Of a stretch of 64,000 nt of DNA, positions 21,305 through 32,079 are shown one piece after another. How positions within the stretch are numbered: position 1 is the first letter of the stretch; each line of letters starts with the position of its first letter. The translations under genes and the position numbers were made by a program. The notes beneath the pieces were generated by a model, which was not told the DNA's origin, did no database searches, and saw only the letters and a list, made by a program, of their open reading frames with translations. Source of the DNA: Sternotherus odoratus (lineage: Eukaryota; Chordata; Testudines; Kinosternidae); the NCBI GenBank assembly GCA_032164245.1, contig JAVMKO010000006.1:2371001-2435000 (forward strand). The letters are read 5' to 3'.

Positions 21305-22188
21305 TGTAAAGGTCTGTGACTCACTAAACTTTGATTACACAGTACCCACTATACTTCTACTTTCCTGCAGGGTCCAGTCTGTTCTGACAGCAGACATCCC
21401 CCTTGTGGATAGTAACACATACAGTAAATATGCAAAATGTGAATCATTGTGGATGCCTGCACTCTTGAGTTGCTCCAGTCTGGAATAAAGACACCACAAC
21501 ATAGTAAATCCGCTCAGACTAAAAAATCTTTAAGTTTATCGGAGGACAACTTTAGGGTTAACTAAGACTCATCATAAATCTAGACACAATCTTATCATCA
21601 CTGCAATACAGCCAATACTATGCAAACAACAAAAAAGTATCAAAAATACAGATTTCTTCAGAACTCAGGCCACAAATCCAATGCATTTCAAATGTGCACC
21701 ACTGATTTGGCATTAATGTCTCCACAGCACCCTGAGCTGAACAAGCTGTGCGCGCACAGTTCTTTGCAGAGGCTGGAATCCTTCTCCTTGGGGCTATCTT
21801 CTTGCTGCAGCTAGTAACAGCAGGCCTGTGAGCATCAGCCCGCAGGACAGAGACCCTCACCTGCCCTCCGGTGCGGCTGGCTGTCTCCCTCTGAGCCTGG
21901 CTGAACTAACTGAAGAATTATGAGCAGCAGCTCCCCGCTCCCATATAAAACATACATCACAACCACACACAATACAATATTCATAGACATCTAACAACAG
22001 CCGTTCCTAACAGGGAATCCCTCACTGGCATGGCTCCAACACATACCTGCAACTAGTAAAAGCAGCTCTGTGAGTATCAGTCTTCAGGTCAGAGATCTTC
22101 ACCTGCCCTCCAGTATAGCTGTCTGCCTCTGGGTCTGGCTAAACTCACTGAGAAGTTTGGCATCTTTATTCTTTATGTCTGGGAGTGG
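21305..22188 (-). mobile_element. Probable 5' LTR of the old Gypsy element
   Basis: This is the stretch upstream of the primer site in the minus orientation. It shares blocks with 14860-15260 ('cacctgccctcc', 'ctttatgtctgggagtgg'). Two partly similar sub-blocks (21838-21905 and 22072-22145) suggest an internal duplication. The far end is cut by a CR1 fragment at 22189. Confidence 0.5.
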
Positions 22189-22359
22189 GATAAGAACGGC
22201 CAGACTGGGTCAAACCAAAAGTCCATCTAAACCAATATCCTGTCTTCCAACAGTGGCCAATGCCAGGTGCCCCAGAGGGAGTGAACAGAACAGGGAATCA
22301 TCAAGTGATCCATCCCCTATCGCCTATTCCCAACTTTTGGCAAACAGAGGCTAGAGACC
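22189..22359 (-). mobile_element. CR1 LINE 3' fragment
   Basis: Antisense CR1 3' region ('ggtcaaaccaaaagtcc', 'cagtggccaatgccagg', 'gtgatccatcccctatcg'). It begins exactly where the LTR match stops and ends where the Penelope copy begins. Confidence 0.88.
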
Positions 22360-22672
22360 TTTTATTCTTTTGCGTAGGACTTAATCACAGCAGCCAGACC
22401 ATCAGGGGTTCATTCACCTGCACATCTTCCAATGTGATTTATGCCATCATGTGCCAGCAATGCCCCTCTGCTATGTACATTGGCCAAATCGGACAGTCTC
22501 TATGCAAAAGAATGAATGGACACAAATCTGACATCAGGAATCATAACATTCAAAAACCAGAAGGAGAACACTTCAATCTCTCTGGTCACTCAGTAACAGA
22601 CCTGAAGGTGACAATTTTAAAACAGAAAAACTCAAAAACAGACTCCAATGAGAAGCTGCTGAACTGGAATTA

Positions 22673-23186
22673 CAGTAAAACCTCAATTTAACGGACCTCG
22701 ATTTAACGGACTTGGGATGCAACGGACAAAATTTCTGAGCAAGTCTGATGCATCCCAAATCCATTTCTTGCGGGCTGGCTGCTGGCTCCCGGCTGCCGCC
22801 CGGGTCCAGGCAGCGGGAGGGCTGGCTGCCGGCTCCCGGCTGCCGCCCGGGTCACGGCAGCGGGAGGGCTGGCTGCCGGCTCCCGGCTGCCGCCCGGGTC
22901 ACAGCAGCAGGAGGGCTGGCTGGCGGGTGGGCTGGCTGCTGGCTCCCGCCCGGGTCCCACTACCGGGCAGGCTGCCGGCTCCAGGGTCCCGCCCGAGTCC
23001 CGCCAGCAGGCGGGCTGGCTGCCGGCTCCCGGCTGCCGCCCAGGTCCCAGCAGCCAGGACCCGGGTGGGCTGGCTGATGGGCAGGCTCCGACAGCTCGGG
23101 TTTTTTTATTATTATTAAATAATGGATTTTTTCATTTAACGGACACCCCCTCGCCCGAATTAGTCCGTTAAATGGAGGTTTCACTG
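22673..23186. mobile_element. pogo/Tigger-type MITE, 514 bp, GC-rich tandem core
   Basis: Left end CAGTAAAACCTCAATTTAACGG (first 20 bases shown in part) and right end ...GAGGTTTCACTG are imperfect inverted repeats flanked by TA at 22671-22672 and 23187-23188. This points to the Tc1/mariner superfamily, pogo-like. The core has four copies of a 47-bp GC-rich unit starting at about 22772, 22819, 22866 and 22913, then irregular copies to 23080. No transposase is encoded; the long frames here are translations of the tandem repeat. Confidence 0.88.
22772..23085 (+). repeat. 47-bp GC-rich tandem array
   Basis: The unit is built on gggctggctgc-ggctcccgg-ctgccgcccgggtc. The first four units are evenly spaced by 47 bases; later ones vary in length. 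Open frames on both strands (109-133 codons) translate this array. Confidence 0.85.
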
Positions 23187-23579
23187 TAATTTGTAATTTT
23201 GATACAATCAATTTAGGGTTAATCAGAGACTGGGAATGGCTAGGTCGTTACACTAATTGAATCTTATTCCCCATGTTATGTATCCTAACACCTTCTTGTC
23301 AACTGTCTGATAATAGGCCATCTTGATTATCACTACAACAGGTTTTTTCTCCTGCTGGTAATAGCTCATCTACGCTAAATAGCCTCTTCGAATTGATCTG
23401 GTAACTTCCACCTTTTCATGTGTGTATATTCCTGCCTACTGTGGGTTACCTTCTATGCATCCAATGAAGTGGGCTGTAGCCTACGAAAGTTTATGCTGAA
23501 ATAAATGTGTTAGTCTCTAAGGTGCCACAAGGACTCTTGTTCTTTTTACGGACACAGACTAACACGGCTCCTACGCTGA

Positions 23580-23943
23580 AATAAAATAAACGTTTCTTTT
23601 AGTGGGAGCAGAATTAGGCTAATGTGGAGCCTTTTGAAAAATCCAACTGAAGGGGCAGTCTGACAGCTGACATGCTGGGGCCCTGAGACAAGGGCGGAGA
23701 AGGTGCTGGGGATACGGGGAAGCGTCCCAGGAAATAGACTGTGGGGCGGGAGGGGACGCATCGAGGAAGAGGCTGAACAGTGGGCTGCGTCCTGAAGAGG
23801 ACGCTGTATTCTTTGGGACGACACACATCTTGGAGCAGACGTGATGGTGGTGAGACGTCACTAGTGAGGGTGCACGGGCAGACCAAGATAATTCCCAGGA
23901 CAGTCAGACGGAGGCGCCGCAGGGTGAGTCGTGCCCCATCACA
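23580..23943 (+). mobile_element. LTR fragment related to the solo LTR at 523
   Basis: The last 50 bases ('cccaggacagtcagacggag', then gcgccgcagggtgagt and a final CATCACA) follow the same pattern as the end of the 523-1226 LTR. The left part abuts the Penelope tail and may be truncated. No internal region follows. Confidence 0.5.
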
Positions 23944-24104
23944 CCGACCCTTGGCATCCCACTTTGCCCAGTCAGGGGCCTATTTACATTTGCAAGTGTG
24001 GCCCCCTGAATCCTGCCCTGCCACTGACTCCGGCGGAGGAGCCTTGCCCTGAACAACAGCAGAATGTGGCCCAATAAAATGGCTTTGACGAACCTGCCTG
24101 AAAA

Positions 24105-24290
24105 CTCAACCTCTTCTAGCCTCTCCATGGGTCAGTGAAACAGCCTTTGGGGAGCGTTACGGCAACTTTTCAGTGACAAACCAAAATATTTTGTTTTGAA
24201 CAAAAACCAAAATTTTCAGTTTTTGAAAAACAGGAAAAATTTGACCAAAATGAAAAATTTCTGCAATTTTTTCATTGTGTTCAAAAAACT
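24105..24290. repeat. AT-rich dispersed repeat, copy 1
   Basis: 'tctagcctctccatgggtca', 'tgaaacagcctttggggagc' and 'aatattttgttttgaacaaa' recur in the same order at 25875-26001. Family not recognised. Confidence 0.6.
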
Positions 24291-25420
24291 TTTTAAAAAA
24301 AGGCTAGACAAAAAAAAATTAACCAGCTTTAATTATTTTTAAAGCATTTTGACTTACTCCTGTTACAACTATTTGAAGAATGACATGATTTTGCTGATTT
24401 CTAGTCTCATCATATCAGTTAATTTGGTCGTGTATTCTTGGTTTATCATCATGACTCTTTCATCATAAGGAAAAGTCAGGTATGGAGAATCTCAGGACCC
24501 CTGAAAACAAGATTTGCATCTTCATTGTTTCAAATCTAAATGTTCATGCTACTTTCCCCACTAGGAGAAAATCAGATCTCATGTTTTATCTAATTTTTAA
24601 TAGTAGCATGGTAAAATGTATTGGGAGGAAGCCATGGATCTCATTGGAAGAAAGATCTTGCTATCAATTTCTTTTCTAATACAAGAGTATAATTACATTC
24701 ACAACAAACCCACTGAAAGAAACCATCCTTTTATATGTTATCACTCATTTGTTTGAAGAATGTTGTTCATATTCTAAAAATCCACCCTCCACTCACCAGG
24801 CACACACAAACACGGATAGATAGTAGCAACTAAATTGCCTGATGTGGAAAATAATGTTTGATGCTAATGAGTTCAGTATGATGGCTGACAGGAAGAATTC
24901 CTGAGGGACACATTTCTAAGTAGTGTATGTGGAATTACATTAAAAGGGAAATATGCCATTATTGTTAATGGGATCTATATAGTCATCCCTCAAGCTCCTT
25001 TGAAAATGTAATGCAGAATGTCCTCCCGGTGATCATTCCAAGCTGCAGAATCTTCACACGAGATGCTTTTCCCAGGACTCATTCCCACATAGAGGTACCC
25101 AAATACTGAGCAGTCTAGTGCTTCAGGGCCAGAGCCTCAGCTAGTCTGACTTGGTGTAGCTCCACTGGCTACAGCTGATGCATGTTGCTGTGGGACAGCC
25201 TGAGGAAGTGCAGCTTTTATATTTATACACAAATGCACGAATTCTTGAGATCCAACCTCTCTCTCGGGTGCAGCAAGGGATAGACAGCGACTAGTCTGAC
25301 TGTAACCGCTGACCTCCTAAGTCCTGCTTGTTGTGTTTAGCCAGATGACACACTGACTGGGATTTGCTGCCATGAATAACAATTGTTCCCAAAAGGAGGC
25401 GTTCCTGTTTAGCAGCCTGT
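24291..25420. other. AT-rich intergenic DNA
   Basis: I see no gene or nameable repeat. Frames are short. Confidence 0.3.
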
Positions 25421-25874
25421 TTTCATAGATTCATTGATTTCAAGGCCAGAAGGGACCTATGTGATCTTGTCTAGCCTCCTGTATAGCACAGGCCTTAGAA
25501 CATCCCCCAAATAATTCCTAGAGCTGGTCTTTTAGAAACTCATCCAATGTTGATTTAAAAATTGTCGCTGCTGGAGAATCCACCACAATCCTTGGTAGAT
25601 TGTTCCACTGGTTAATTACTCTCATTGTTCGAAATGTACATCTTAGTTCTGATCTGAATTTGTCTAGCTTCAACCTCCACGCATCAGATCATGTTAAAGT
25701 CACTAGACTGCAGGGCCCGTTATTAAAATGTGTTCCCCATACAGGTACTTGTGGATTGCAATGAAGTCACCCCATAACCTCCTCTCTGTTAAGCTAAAAA
25801 GATTCAGTTCCTTGCACCTATCACTATAGGGCGGGTTTTCTAACCCTTTACTCATTCTTGTGGCTCTTCTCTGA

Positions 25875-26001
25875 CATACCTGGCTGACAGCTCACCCTCT
25901 GCTAGCCTTTCCCTGGGCCAATGAAACAGCTTTCAGGGAACATTAGCCCAGTTTTTCAGAAGAAAAACCAAATTATTTTGTTTTGAACAAAACCCAAAGT
26001 T
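25875..26001. repeat. AT-rich dispersed repeat, copy 2, inside CR1
   Basis: The CR1 text 'gtggctcttctctga' is interrupted and resumes at 'ctccaatttatcaac' near 26003. The insert repeats the 24105 sequence, which shows that this is a mobile or duplicated unit. Confidence 0.6.
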
Positions 26002-27293
26002 TTCTCCAATTTATCAACATCCTTCTTGAATTGTGGACACCAGAACTGGACACAGGATTCCAGAAGTGGTCGCACCAGTAAATACAGAGGTAAAATAACC
26101 TCTCTACTCCTGCTTGAGATCCCCCTGTTTATGCCTCACAGGATTGCATTCACTCTTTTGATCACAGTATCACACTGGTACCTCACGTTCACCACAACCC
26201 CCAAATTTTTTTCAGTCACTGCTTCCCAGGATAGAGTCCCCCAGCCTGTAAGTATGGCCTGCATTCCTTGTTCCTAGATGTATACATTTAGCCATATTAA
26301 AATGCATATTGTTTGCTTGTCCCAATTTAGCAAGCAATCCAGATCACTCTGTTATCAGTGACCGGTCTTCTTCATTGTTTATCACTCCCTCAATTTTTGG
26401 GTCATCTGCAAATTTTATCAGTGACGATTTTTTGTTTTCTTCCAAGGATTGATAAAAATATTAAATAGCCGAGGGCCACAACGCAATCCCTGTGGAACCC
26501 CACTAGAAACACCTGCTTGATGATGATTCCCCATTTACAGTTACATTTCGAGTCCTTTCGGACAGCAAGTTTGACAGAGTTCATTCAACAGAATCTATTT
26601 TCCATAAACCCATGTTGATTTGCATTAATTACATCACCTTCCTTTAGTTCTTTATTAATTAAGTCCATATCAGCTGCTTTATTATCTTGCCCAGGATCAA
26701 TGTCAGGCTGACAGACCTATAATTATCTGGTTCATCCAGTTTGCCCTTTATAAAAATTGGAACAACATTTGCTTTCTTCCACTCTTCTGGATCTTCCCCA
26801 GTTCTCCAAGATTTACTGAAAGGCAACATTAATGGTCCAGTGATCTCTCAGCCAACTCTTCAAATTTATGGGCAAAAATCATCTAGACCAGTTGGTTTTA
26901 AAATCTCTAACAAACAGAAACTACTAAACATCCTCTTGAGATATTAGTGGAAAGGAAAGAGTTATACTAGTGCATGTTTTATTTTTTCCCAAATACATAA
27001 CAGAAATACCTATTGAACACCTCTGCCTCTTCTGTATTATTATTGATAATTCTACAATTTCCATCTAGTAATGGACCAATACCATTGTCGGGATTCTTTT
27101 TGTCCATACTATATTTTTAAAACTCCTTATTGTATTTAACTCCATGGGCCATAGATTTCACCTTGCATCCCTTGGCTTCCCTTATCAATTTTCTACAATT
27201 CCTAACTTCTGAGTTATATTCATTACTATCAACTTCCCTTTTCATCCATTTGTTGTATTTATATATACATATACAGTGAAACCTCGATTTAAC

Positions 27294-27414
27294 GGACTAA
27301 TTCGGGCGAGGGGGTGTCCGTTAAAGCCGAAAGTCCGTTATTTAATAATTTTTTAAAATTATTAAATAACAGGACTTTCGGCTTTAACGGATACCCCCTC
27401 GCCCGAATTAGTCC
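27294..27414. repeat. 60-bp-arm palindrome in the MITE
   Basis: The left arm (27294-27354: ggactaattcgggcgagggg...) is the reverse complement of the right arm (27355-27414), with only a few mismatches, around an AT-rich centre (aattttttaaaatt). The arm also matches the right end of the sister MITE near 23125-23165. Confidence 0.9.
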
Positions 27415-27522
27415 GTCAACCCGCCCGCCGGGGTCCCCGGCTGCTGGGACCCGGGCGGGAGCTGTCAGCCCGCCCGCCCCCGGCTCAAACTGCGGAGGCT
27501 GCTGCGAGCGGGCAGAGAGCCC

Positions 27523-27900
27523 GCAGGGTCCCGGCTCCCGGGACCCTCCAAGGAGCCTGCATGGTGCTGGGGGCCGGGCGGCAGCCCGCCCCCGGCTCAA
27601 AAGCGCAGCGGCCGCTGCGCGCGGCCTCAGAGCCCCGCAGGGTCCCGGCTCCCGGGACCCTGCAGGGAGGGTGACTGCTGCCGGGGGCCAGGCGGCAGCC
27701 CACCCCCGGCTCGATCCGCGGCGGCTGCCGCGCGCGGGCTCAGAGCCCCGCAGGGTCCCGGCTCCCGGGACCCTGCAGGGAGGGTGACTGCTGCCGGGGG
27801 CCAGGCGGCAGCCTGCCCCCGGCTCGATCCGCGGCGGCTGCCGCGCGCGGGCTCAGAACCCCGCAGGGTCCCGGCTCCAGCCTCGGGCAGCAGCAGGGAG
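27523..27900 (+). repeat. 113-bp GC-rich tandem array
   Basis: The start 'gcagggtcccggctcc' recurs at 27523, 27637, 27750 and 27863, giving a period of 113-114 bases. Copies two and three are almost identical. Several long frames on both strands come from this array. Confidence 0.88.
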
Positions 27901-28232
27901 CCCACAGCCAGCCCTCCAGAAACGGACTTCGGATGCATCCGACTCTGAAAAATTTTGTCCGTTGCATCCGAAGTCCGTTAAATGGAGGTCCGTTAAATCG
28001 AGGTTTCACTGTATATTATTTTATATAGCTGCTGCCACTTCCTCTTTAAAACAGTTAAATTTTTAACCAATATGGCCTTCTCTCTCAATTGTGGCTTTCT
28101 GGGAAAGTAGTAAGGTGTTCTCAAACAATTCTCAACCATCATTCACACAGATTAAGTTCTTCCTTCCATCAATTTGGCTCATAGCTGTGTTTAACTTTCT
28201 GAAATTGGGCCTTTTAAAGCACCAAGTATATA

Positions 28233-28800
28233 GAGTCACAAAGGGATGACTAGACCATCTCATCTGACCACTGGTGTAGCTCAGGCCACCAACACCCGCA
28301 CACTAAGCCCAACAACCAAAATGAGACCAAAATAAATAAGACGCACAGGAGACTAGACTATTATGTGCCACAGGCAGAGAATAGGAGGGACCAGTGCACA
28401 GCAGGGAAATGATTAAATGAGATACAGTACATCCGATGATCCTGGCAAGTGACCCGCACACTGAAAAGGAAGGTAAAAAAAATCACTGAGGTCACTGCCA
28501 GTCTGACTCAGGGAAAGTTCTCTCCTGACCCCACATATGGCGAACAGTTAAACCCAGAGCATGTGAGCAAGCCAAGCACCGGAGAGCAAGACTGCTCAGT
28601 GCTACCTCAAAGCCCTGTCCCGCCCTGTCCTATGACCCATCTCCAGCCCTGGTCAGCGTGGATGTTCAGAGGAAGGACATTAAAAAAATCCCTCGCAGAA
28701 TACATGGGAGGGAAGAGAGGAAATCTGAAACTTGGAAGCATGAGCTTTAGGAACATCAGACAAACCAGAAGAGAAGCCTGCGCTGTTGAGCCCTGCCCCC
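28233..28800 (-). mobile_element. CR1 3' fragments
   Basis: 'gatgactagaccatctcatctgacc' and, further on, 'ctctcctgaccccacatatgg' are antisense pieces of CR1 3' regions. The second also appears, diverged, at 57225. The 119-codon plus-strand frame here is a shadow. Confidence 0.5.
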
Positions 28801-28844
28801 TCCCATAGTAAGCAAACTCAGCTCAGGAACAGAAAGCACTTGCT

Positions 28845-29770
28845 GAGGTCCCCCACAAAAGGTTCTTAAGCAGAGTAAGCTGTCATGGGATGGGAAAGGA
28901 GGTCTTCTCATGGATTGGTAACTGGTTAAAAGATAGGAAACAAAGGGTAGGAATAAATGGTCAATTTTCAGAATGAAAAGAGGTAAAGAGTGGGCTCCTC
29001 CAAAGATCTGTACTGGGACCAGTCCAATTTGACATATTCCTAAATGATCTAGGGAAGGGGGTAAACAGTGAGGTGACAACATTTGCAGTGGATACAAAAT
29101 TACTCAGGTTAGTTAAGTCCAAAGCTGACTGTGAAGAATTACAAAGGGACCGCACAGAACTGAGTAACTGGGCAACAACATGGCAGTTGAAATTCAGTGT
29201 TGATAAAGGGCAAAAGCACTTTGGGAAACATAATCCCAACTTTACTTACACAATGATGGGGTCTAAATTAGCTGCTACCACTCAAGGAAGATCTTGGAGT
29301 CATTGTCAATAGTTCTCTGAAAATATCCACTCAATGTGCAGCAGCAGTCAAAAAAGACAAGAGTATGTTAGCAACCATTAGGAAAGGAACAGACAATAAA
29401 ACAGACAATATCATAATGTCACTACCTAAATCCATGGTGCACGCACACCTTGAATACTGCGTGCAGTTCTGGTTGCCCCATCTCTCTATCTCTCTCACAC
29501 ACACTGGAAAAGGTACAGAGGGCAACAAAAATGATTAGTGGATGGAACAGTTTCTATATGAGGAGAGATTTAAAAGATTGAGACTGTTCAGCTTAGGAGA
29601 GAGACGACTGAGGGGGGATATGATCGAGGTCTATAAAATTATGACTGAGGTGGAGAAAGTGAATAAGGAAGTGTTATTTACCCTTTCATGTAACACATGA
29701 ACCGGGGATCACCTGATGAAATTAATACACAGCAGGTTTAAAACACAGTACTTCTTCCCACAGCGCAATC
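28845..29770 (+). mobile_element. CR1 LINE, sense, RT C-terminal part
   Basis: The sense strand encodes the C-terminal half of a CR1 reverse transcriptase in broken frames. LQRDRTELSNWATTWQLKFS and VDKGQKHFGK lie at 29130-29230. 'cttgaatactgcgtgcag' (the LEYCVQ segment) is near 29451, and 'gatatgatcgaggtctataa' near 29620. Stops and small indels are frequent. Confidence 0.85.
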
Positions 29771-30327
29771 ACAGGACCTTTCAGGGGGAGCTCTCCCTCT
29801 CCCATGGGAATTGCCAGACTGGATCAGAGCAGGTCTGTTGAACAGCTGCAGAGGAAAGTGTGAGAACCATGTAGCAGCAGATGTGTGATGATCTACCCCC
29901 ACACTAGGGAGAGACTGTCTTGGGCCCTGACACAGAAGGTTTAATAGGAACACTGCAAGGAGCTGCTCTCTGGTTATCTCTGCACACGGCAGTGAGACAG
30001 GCTGGAACAAACCTGTCCTGGGGTTGTTTATAGGTATCCCCAATTCCTGACTTATTTTTGTTATTAACAACGTCAGTCACTTGTATTCATCTTACAAACC
30101 CTAACTCTTCATACACATTAGACAGACATCTCTCGCCTGTTCTTTGTAGCGAACTAAAAGTATCATTACAGCCAATTACAAATAACCTCCAGTTATTTTA
30201 AAACACATGTTGTCTTGCAGTAATGGGAAGGTATGATTACTAACCCACTCCCTGCTCACACACTGGAGTGTGCTTAGATGCTCACTTGTTAATTGCGTCT
30301 GGATATTTTTAAGGGTGATCAGAATTC
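29771..30327. other. Intergenic DNA, nothing recognised
   Basis: No gene is seen. The minus-strand frame at 29738-30070 (110 codons) has no known domain. Confidence 0.3.
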
Positions 30328-32078
30328 CTAATTATTTATTTCGTGTGTAGAGTCGTCTAGCCACGCGATGGCATCTGCAGAGGCGTGATTGGGGTGATAG
30401 TAATTTTTTTCTCTTACTGGTATGGGGGCAGCTTTGCTACCCACCCCTGCCGCAGAAGGGGTGTGACCTTGGGAGGAAGATGGGATTGTGGGGGTCAGCA
30501 TCCCCCTCCCAGCCCACCCATGCTGCTGGGGTTCCAGCCCTGGGGTAGCTGCTTCCTTTGCCCTCCCCCCCCCCCCCAATCAGCAGAGAAAGGGGTAACA
30601 CTTTAAAGTAAGGTGGTAGGGGCCGGTACAGGCGGACCCTTTTTACTGGTACGCCATACCAACCCGTACCGCCTTACTTTCACCCCTGGGCGTGATGCAG
30701 TTCTTCTAGGCCACCGCTGGACCTAGGCAGCAAGGATTCCTCGACAATGTGCATCATCGTCCGTGCCGTACCGCAGCTGCACAAAGGGCCGTCACAGAGG
30801 CCCCAGAGACACTGGCTGGCGGCACCGAGACCCTGCCCGGTCCGGAACCTGTTCAACAGGGACCATTGGCCATGGGACAGGTCAAAGCCAGGCAGACAAA
30901 TTGTGGGGTTGGCGACGAGGGACTGATTGGGGATGGTAACAGATCCATTCCTCCCGCCAGAGTGTTTCCACCCTAACATCCTGGCATGGCGGATGAGACC
31001 GTAATGGGCGACGTGACGGCAAATGTGCGGCTGGTGGTTTAAAAAGGTCGTTGTGCAGTGGCTTGAGTTGGCACCAACTTTCTCCAGTAACTTGCCAGCG
31101 GCAACCTCTTCTGATCTGAGGAGAAGCGATATTGCTCGGAACTGGGAGCCATGGGAGCGGAGTCTGACTCAGTGTGCCGGAGATGATGCGCATGGCGGCA
31201 TGTAACTGCGTATCCCCCGGTTTGGTGTGTGACAATCGGCTCCATATGGCGCACAGTGCTCCGCCACCGAATACAAGGTGGCAAGAGCTGACGTCCACAG
31301 AGTTGGAGCATGAGCACCCCATGATGAACCCGCCAGTGTGCTAATGCTGTCTTCTTCAGGCGGGCACGGTAACTCAGTGTGTGGTCTAAGGTCACACCTG
31401 GACAGACCGGTTCTACTTCATGCTTCACCTGCTGGCCATTCAGATAAACACTCAGTTCTCGGATTGCACTGGCGTGGTGAAGATGGGACAAACTGGAGAC
31501 TGTTGTTATGATGCTTGGCTGGAGTCACCAAGTCTCACAGCAGTCAGCTAATTGTCATGTCCCGGTTTAAGGTCGTGAAACGTCTGGGCCCGGGTACTGC
31601 AACAGTTGTCGTCTGCGTAAATGAACTTTCGTGACTCCGTTGTTGGCAGGTCACGGATGTAAAGGTTGAAAAGGGTTGGCAAAAGCACAGAGCCCTGGGG
31701 TAACCCATTGCTCTATTCTCTCCAGTCGTCTTCTCCCCCATATGGACTCTGAACTGCCTATCACGGGCAAACAGTTCAATGACACCCGTGACCCAAGGTA
31801 GCAGGACCCATGATACCTTCATGGGCAGGGCAGTGTGCCGTACAATATCGTGCGCCGCTGTTAGATCGATGAAAACAATCCCTGTTTTCATGTGTCTATG
31901 GAAGCCATTTTCCACAAACGTGGTCAGCACGAGTACTTGTTCGCACGTGCTACGGCCCTGGCGAAAGCCGGCTTGGTCAGAGCTCAAAATTCTCTCCACG
32001 TTGGGCAATACACACTGTAGGACCGAGCACTCCAGTGCCTTGAAGCACACCGACAACGATGGCATGGGATTAGGGAAT
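30328..32078 (-). mobile_element. Jockey/I-like non-LTR retrotransposon, 5'-truncated, decayed
   Basis: The minus strand encodes an RT from SSDQAGFRQGRSTCEQ (near 31985) through IVFIDLTAAHD (the first catalytic Asp, near 31870) to the carboxy end. The carboxy end has LLNRFRTGQG and a C-X-C...H-I-V-E segment (about 30740-30850), then GGLEELHHA interrupted by a MITE, then DAIAWLDDS and a stop at 30328. The YADD box is lost to a frameshift around 31620. The C-terminal NRFRTGQG...HIVE pattern is typical of Jockey/I-group elements, but I cannot fix the clade (Vingi is one option). Confidence 0.75.
30390..30688. mobile_element. hAT-type MITE nested in the LINE, 299 bp
   Basis: An exact 8-bp duplication GGCGTGAT lies at 30382-30389 and 30689-30696. 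The right end reads ...CACCCCTG (inverted CAGGGGTG) and the left end TGGGGTGATAGTAA, so the TIRs are degenerate copies of CAGGGGTGAAAGTAA. Removing the insert and one duplication restores the LINE frame, which proves the boundaries. It contains a C14 run near 30567-30580. Confidence 0.92.
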
Positions 32079-32079
32079 T

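Larger units (their letters stand above)
22366..23577 (+). mobile_element. Penelope-like element split by a MITE
   Basis: A sense copy with the endonuclease region (22366-22671), including the YIGQIGQSLCKR and GHKSDIRNHN segments, and the 3' tail (23189-23577) that ends in 'cagactaacacggctcc'. A pogo-type MITE (22673-23186) splits it at a TA. The endonuclease frame is open over 143 codons at 22260-22691 but lacks its upstream reverse transcriptase and is cut by the MITE. Confidence 0.88.
27274..28011. mobile_element. pogo/Tigger-type MITE, 738 bp, with palindrome and tandem core
   Basis: Ends CAGTGAAACCTCGATTTAAC and GAGGTTTCACTG are inverted repeats, and TA lies on both sides (27272-27273, 28012-28013). 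It is the same family as the 22673 element. The left third is a near-perfect palindrome and the middle a GC-rich tandem array; no transposase is present. Confidence 0.9.
25421..28230 (-). mobile_element. CR1 LINE, about 2 kb, with two insertions
   Basis: Antisense CR1 begins at 25421 ('ttcatagattcattgatttc', its 3' end). It runs through the RT region ('ggttttaaaatctctaacaa', 'agtccatatcagctgcttta') to about 28230. Two younger insertions interrupt it: a 127-base copy of the AT-rich repeat (25875-26001) and a pogo-type MITE (27274-28011). The RT frame is full of stops. Confidence 0.85.

Noticed and set aside
22703..23118. Pro/Ala/Gly-rich frames of 83-133 codons
   Set aside because: They translate the 47-bp GC tandem array of the MITE; the pattern repeats with the array period.
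27523..27900. CRISPR-like or protein-repeat array
   Set aside because: The repeat period has no distinct spacer, lies inside a MITE, and the genome is eukaryotic.
27314..28009. Pro/Arg-rich frames up to 157 codons
   Set aside because: They translate the 113-bp tandem array and the palindrome, on both strands.
28449..28808. 119-codon plus-strand frame
   Set aside because: The DNA matches antisense CR1 3' sequence ('ctctcctgaccccacat'), so the frame is a shadow.
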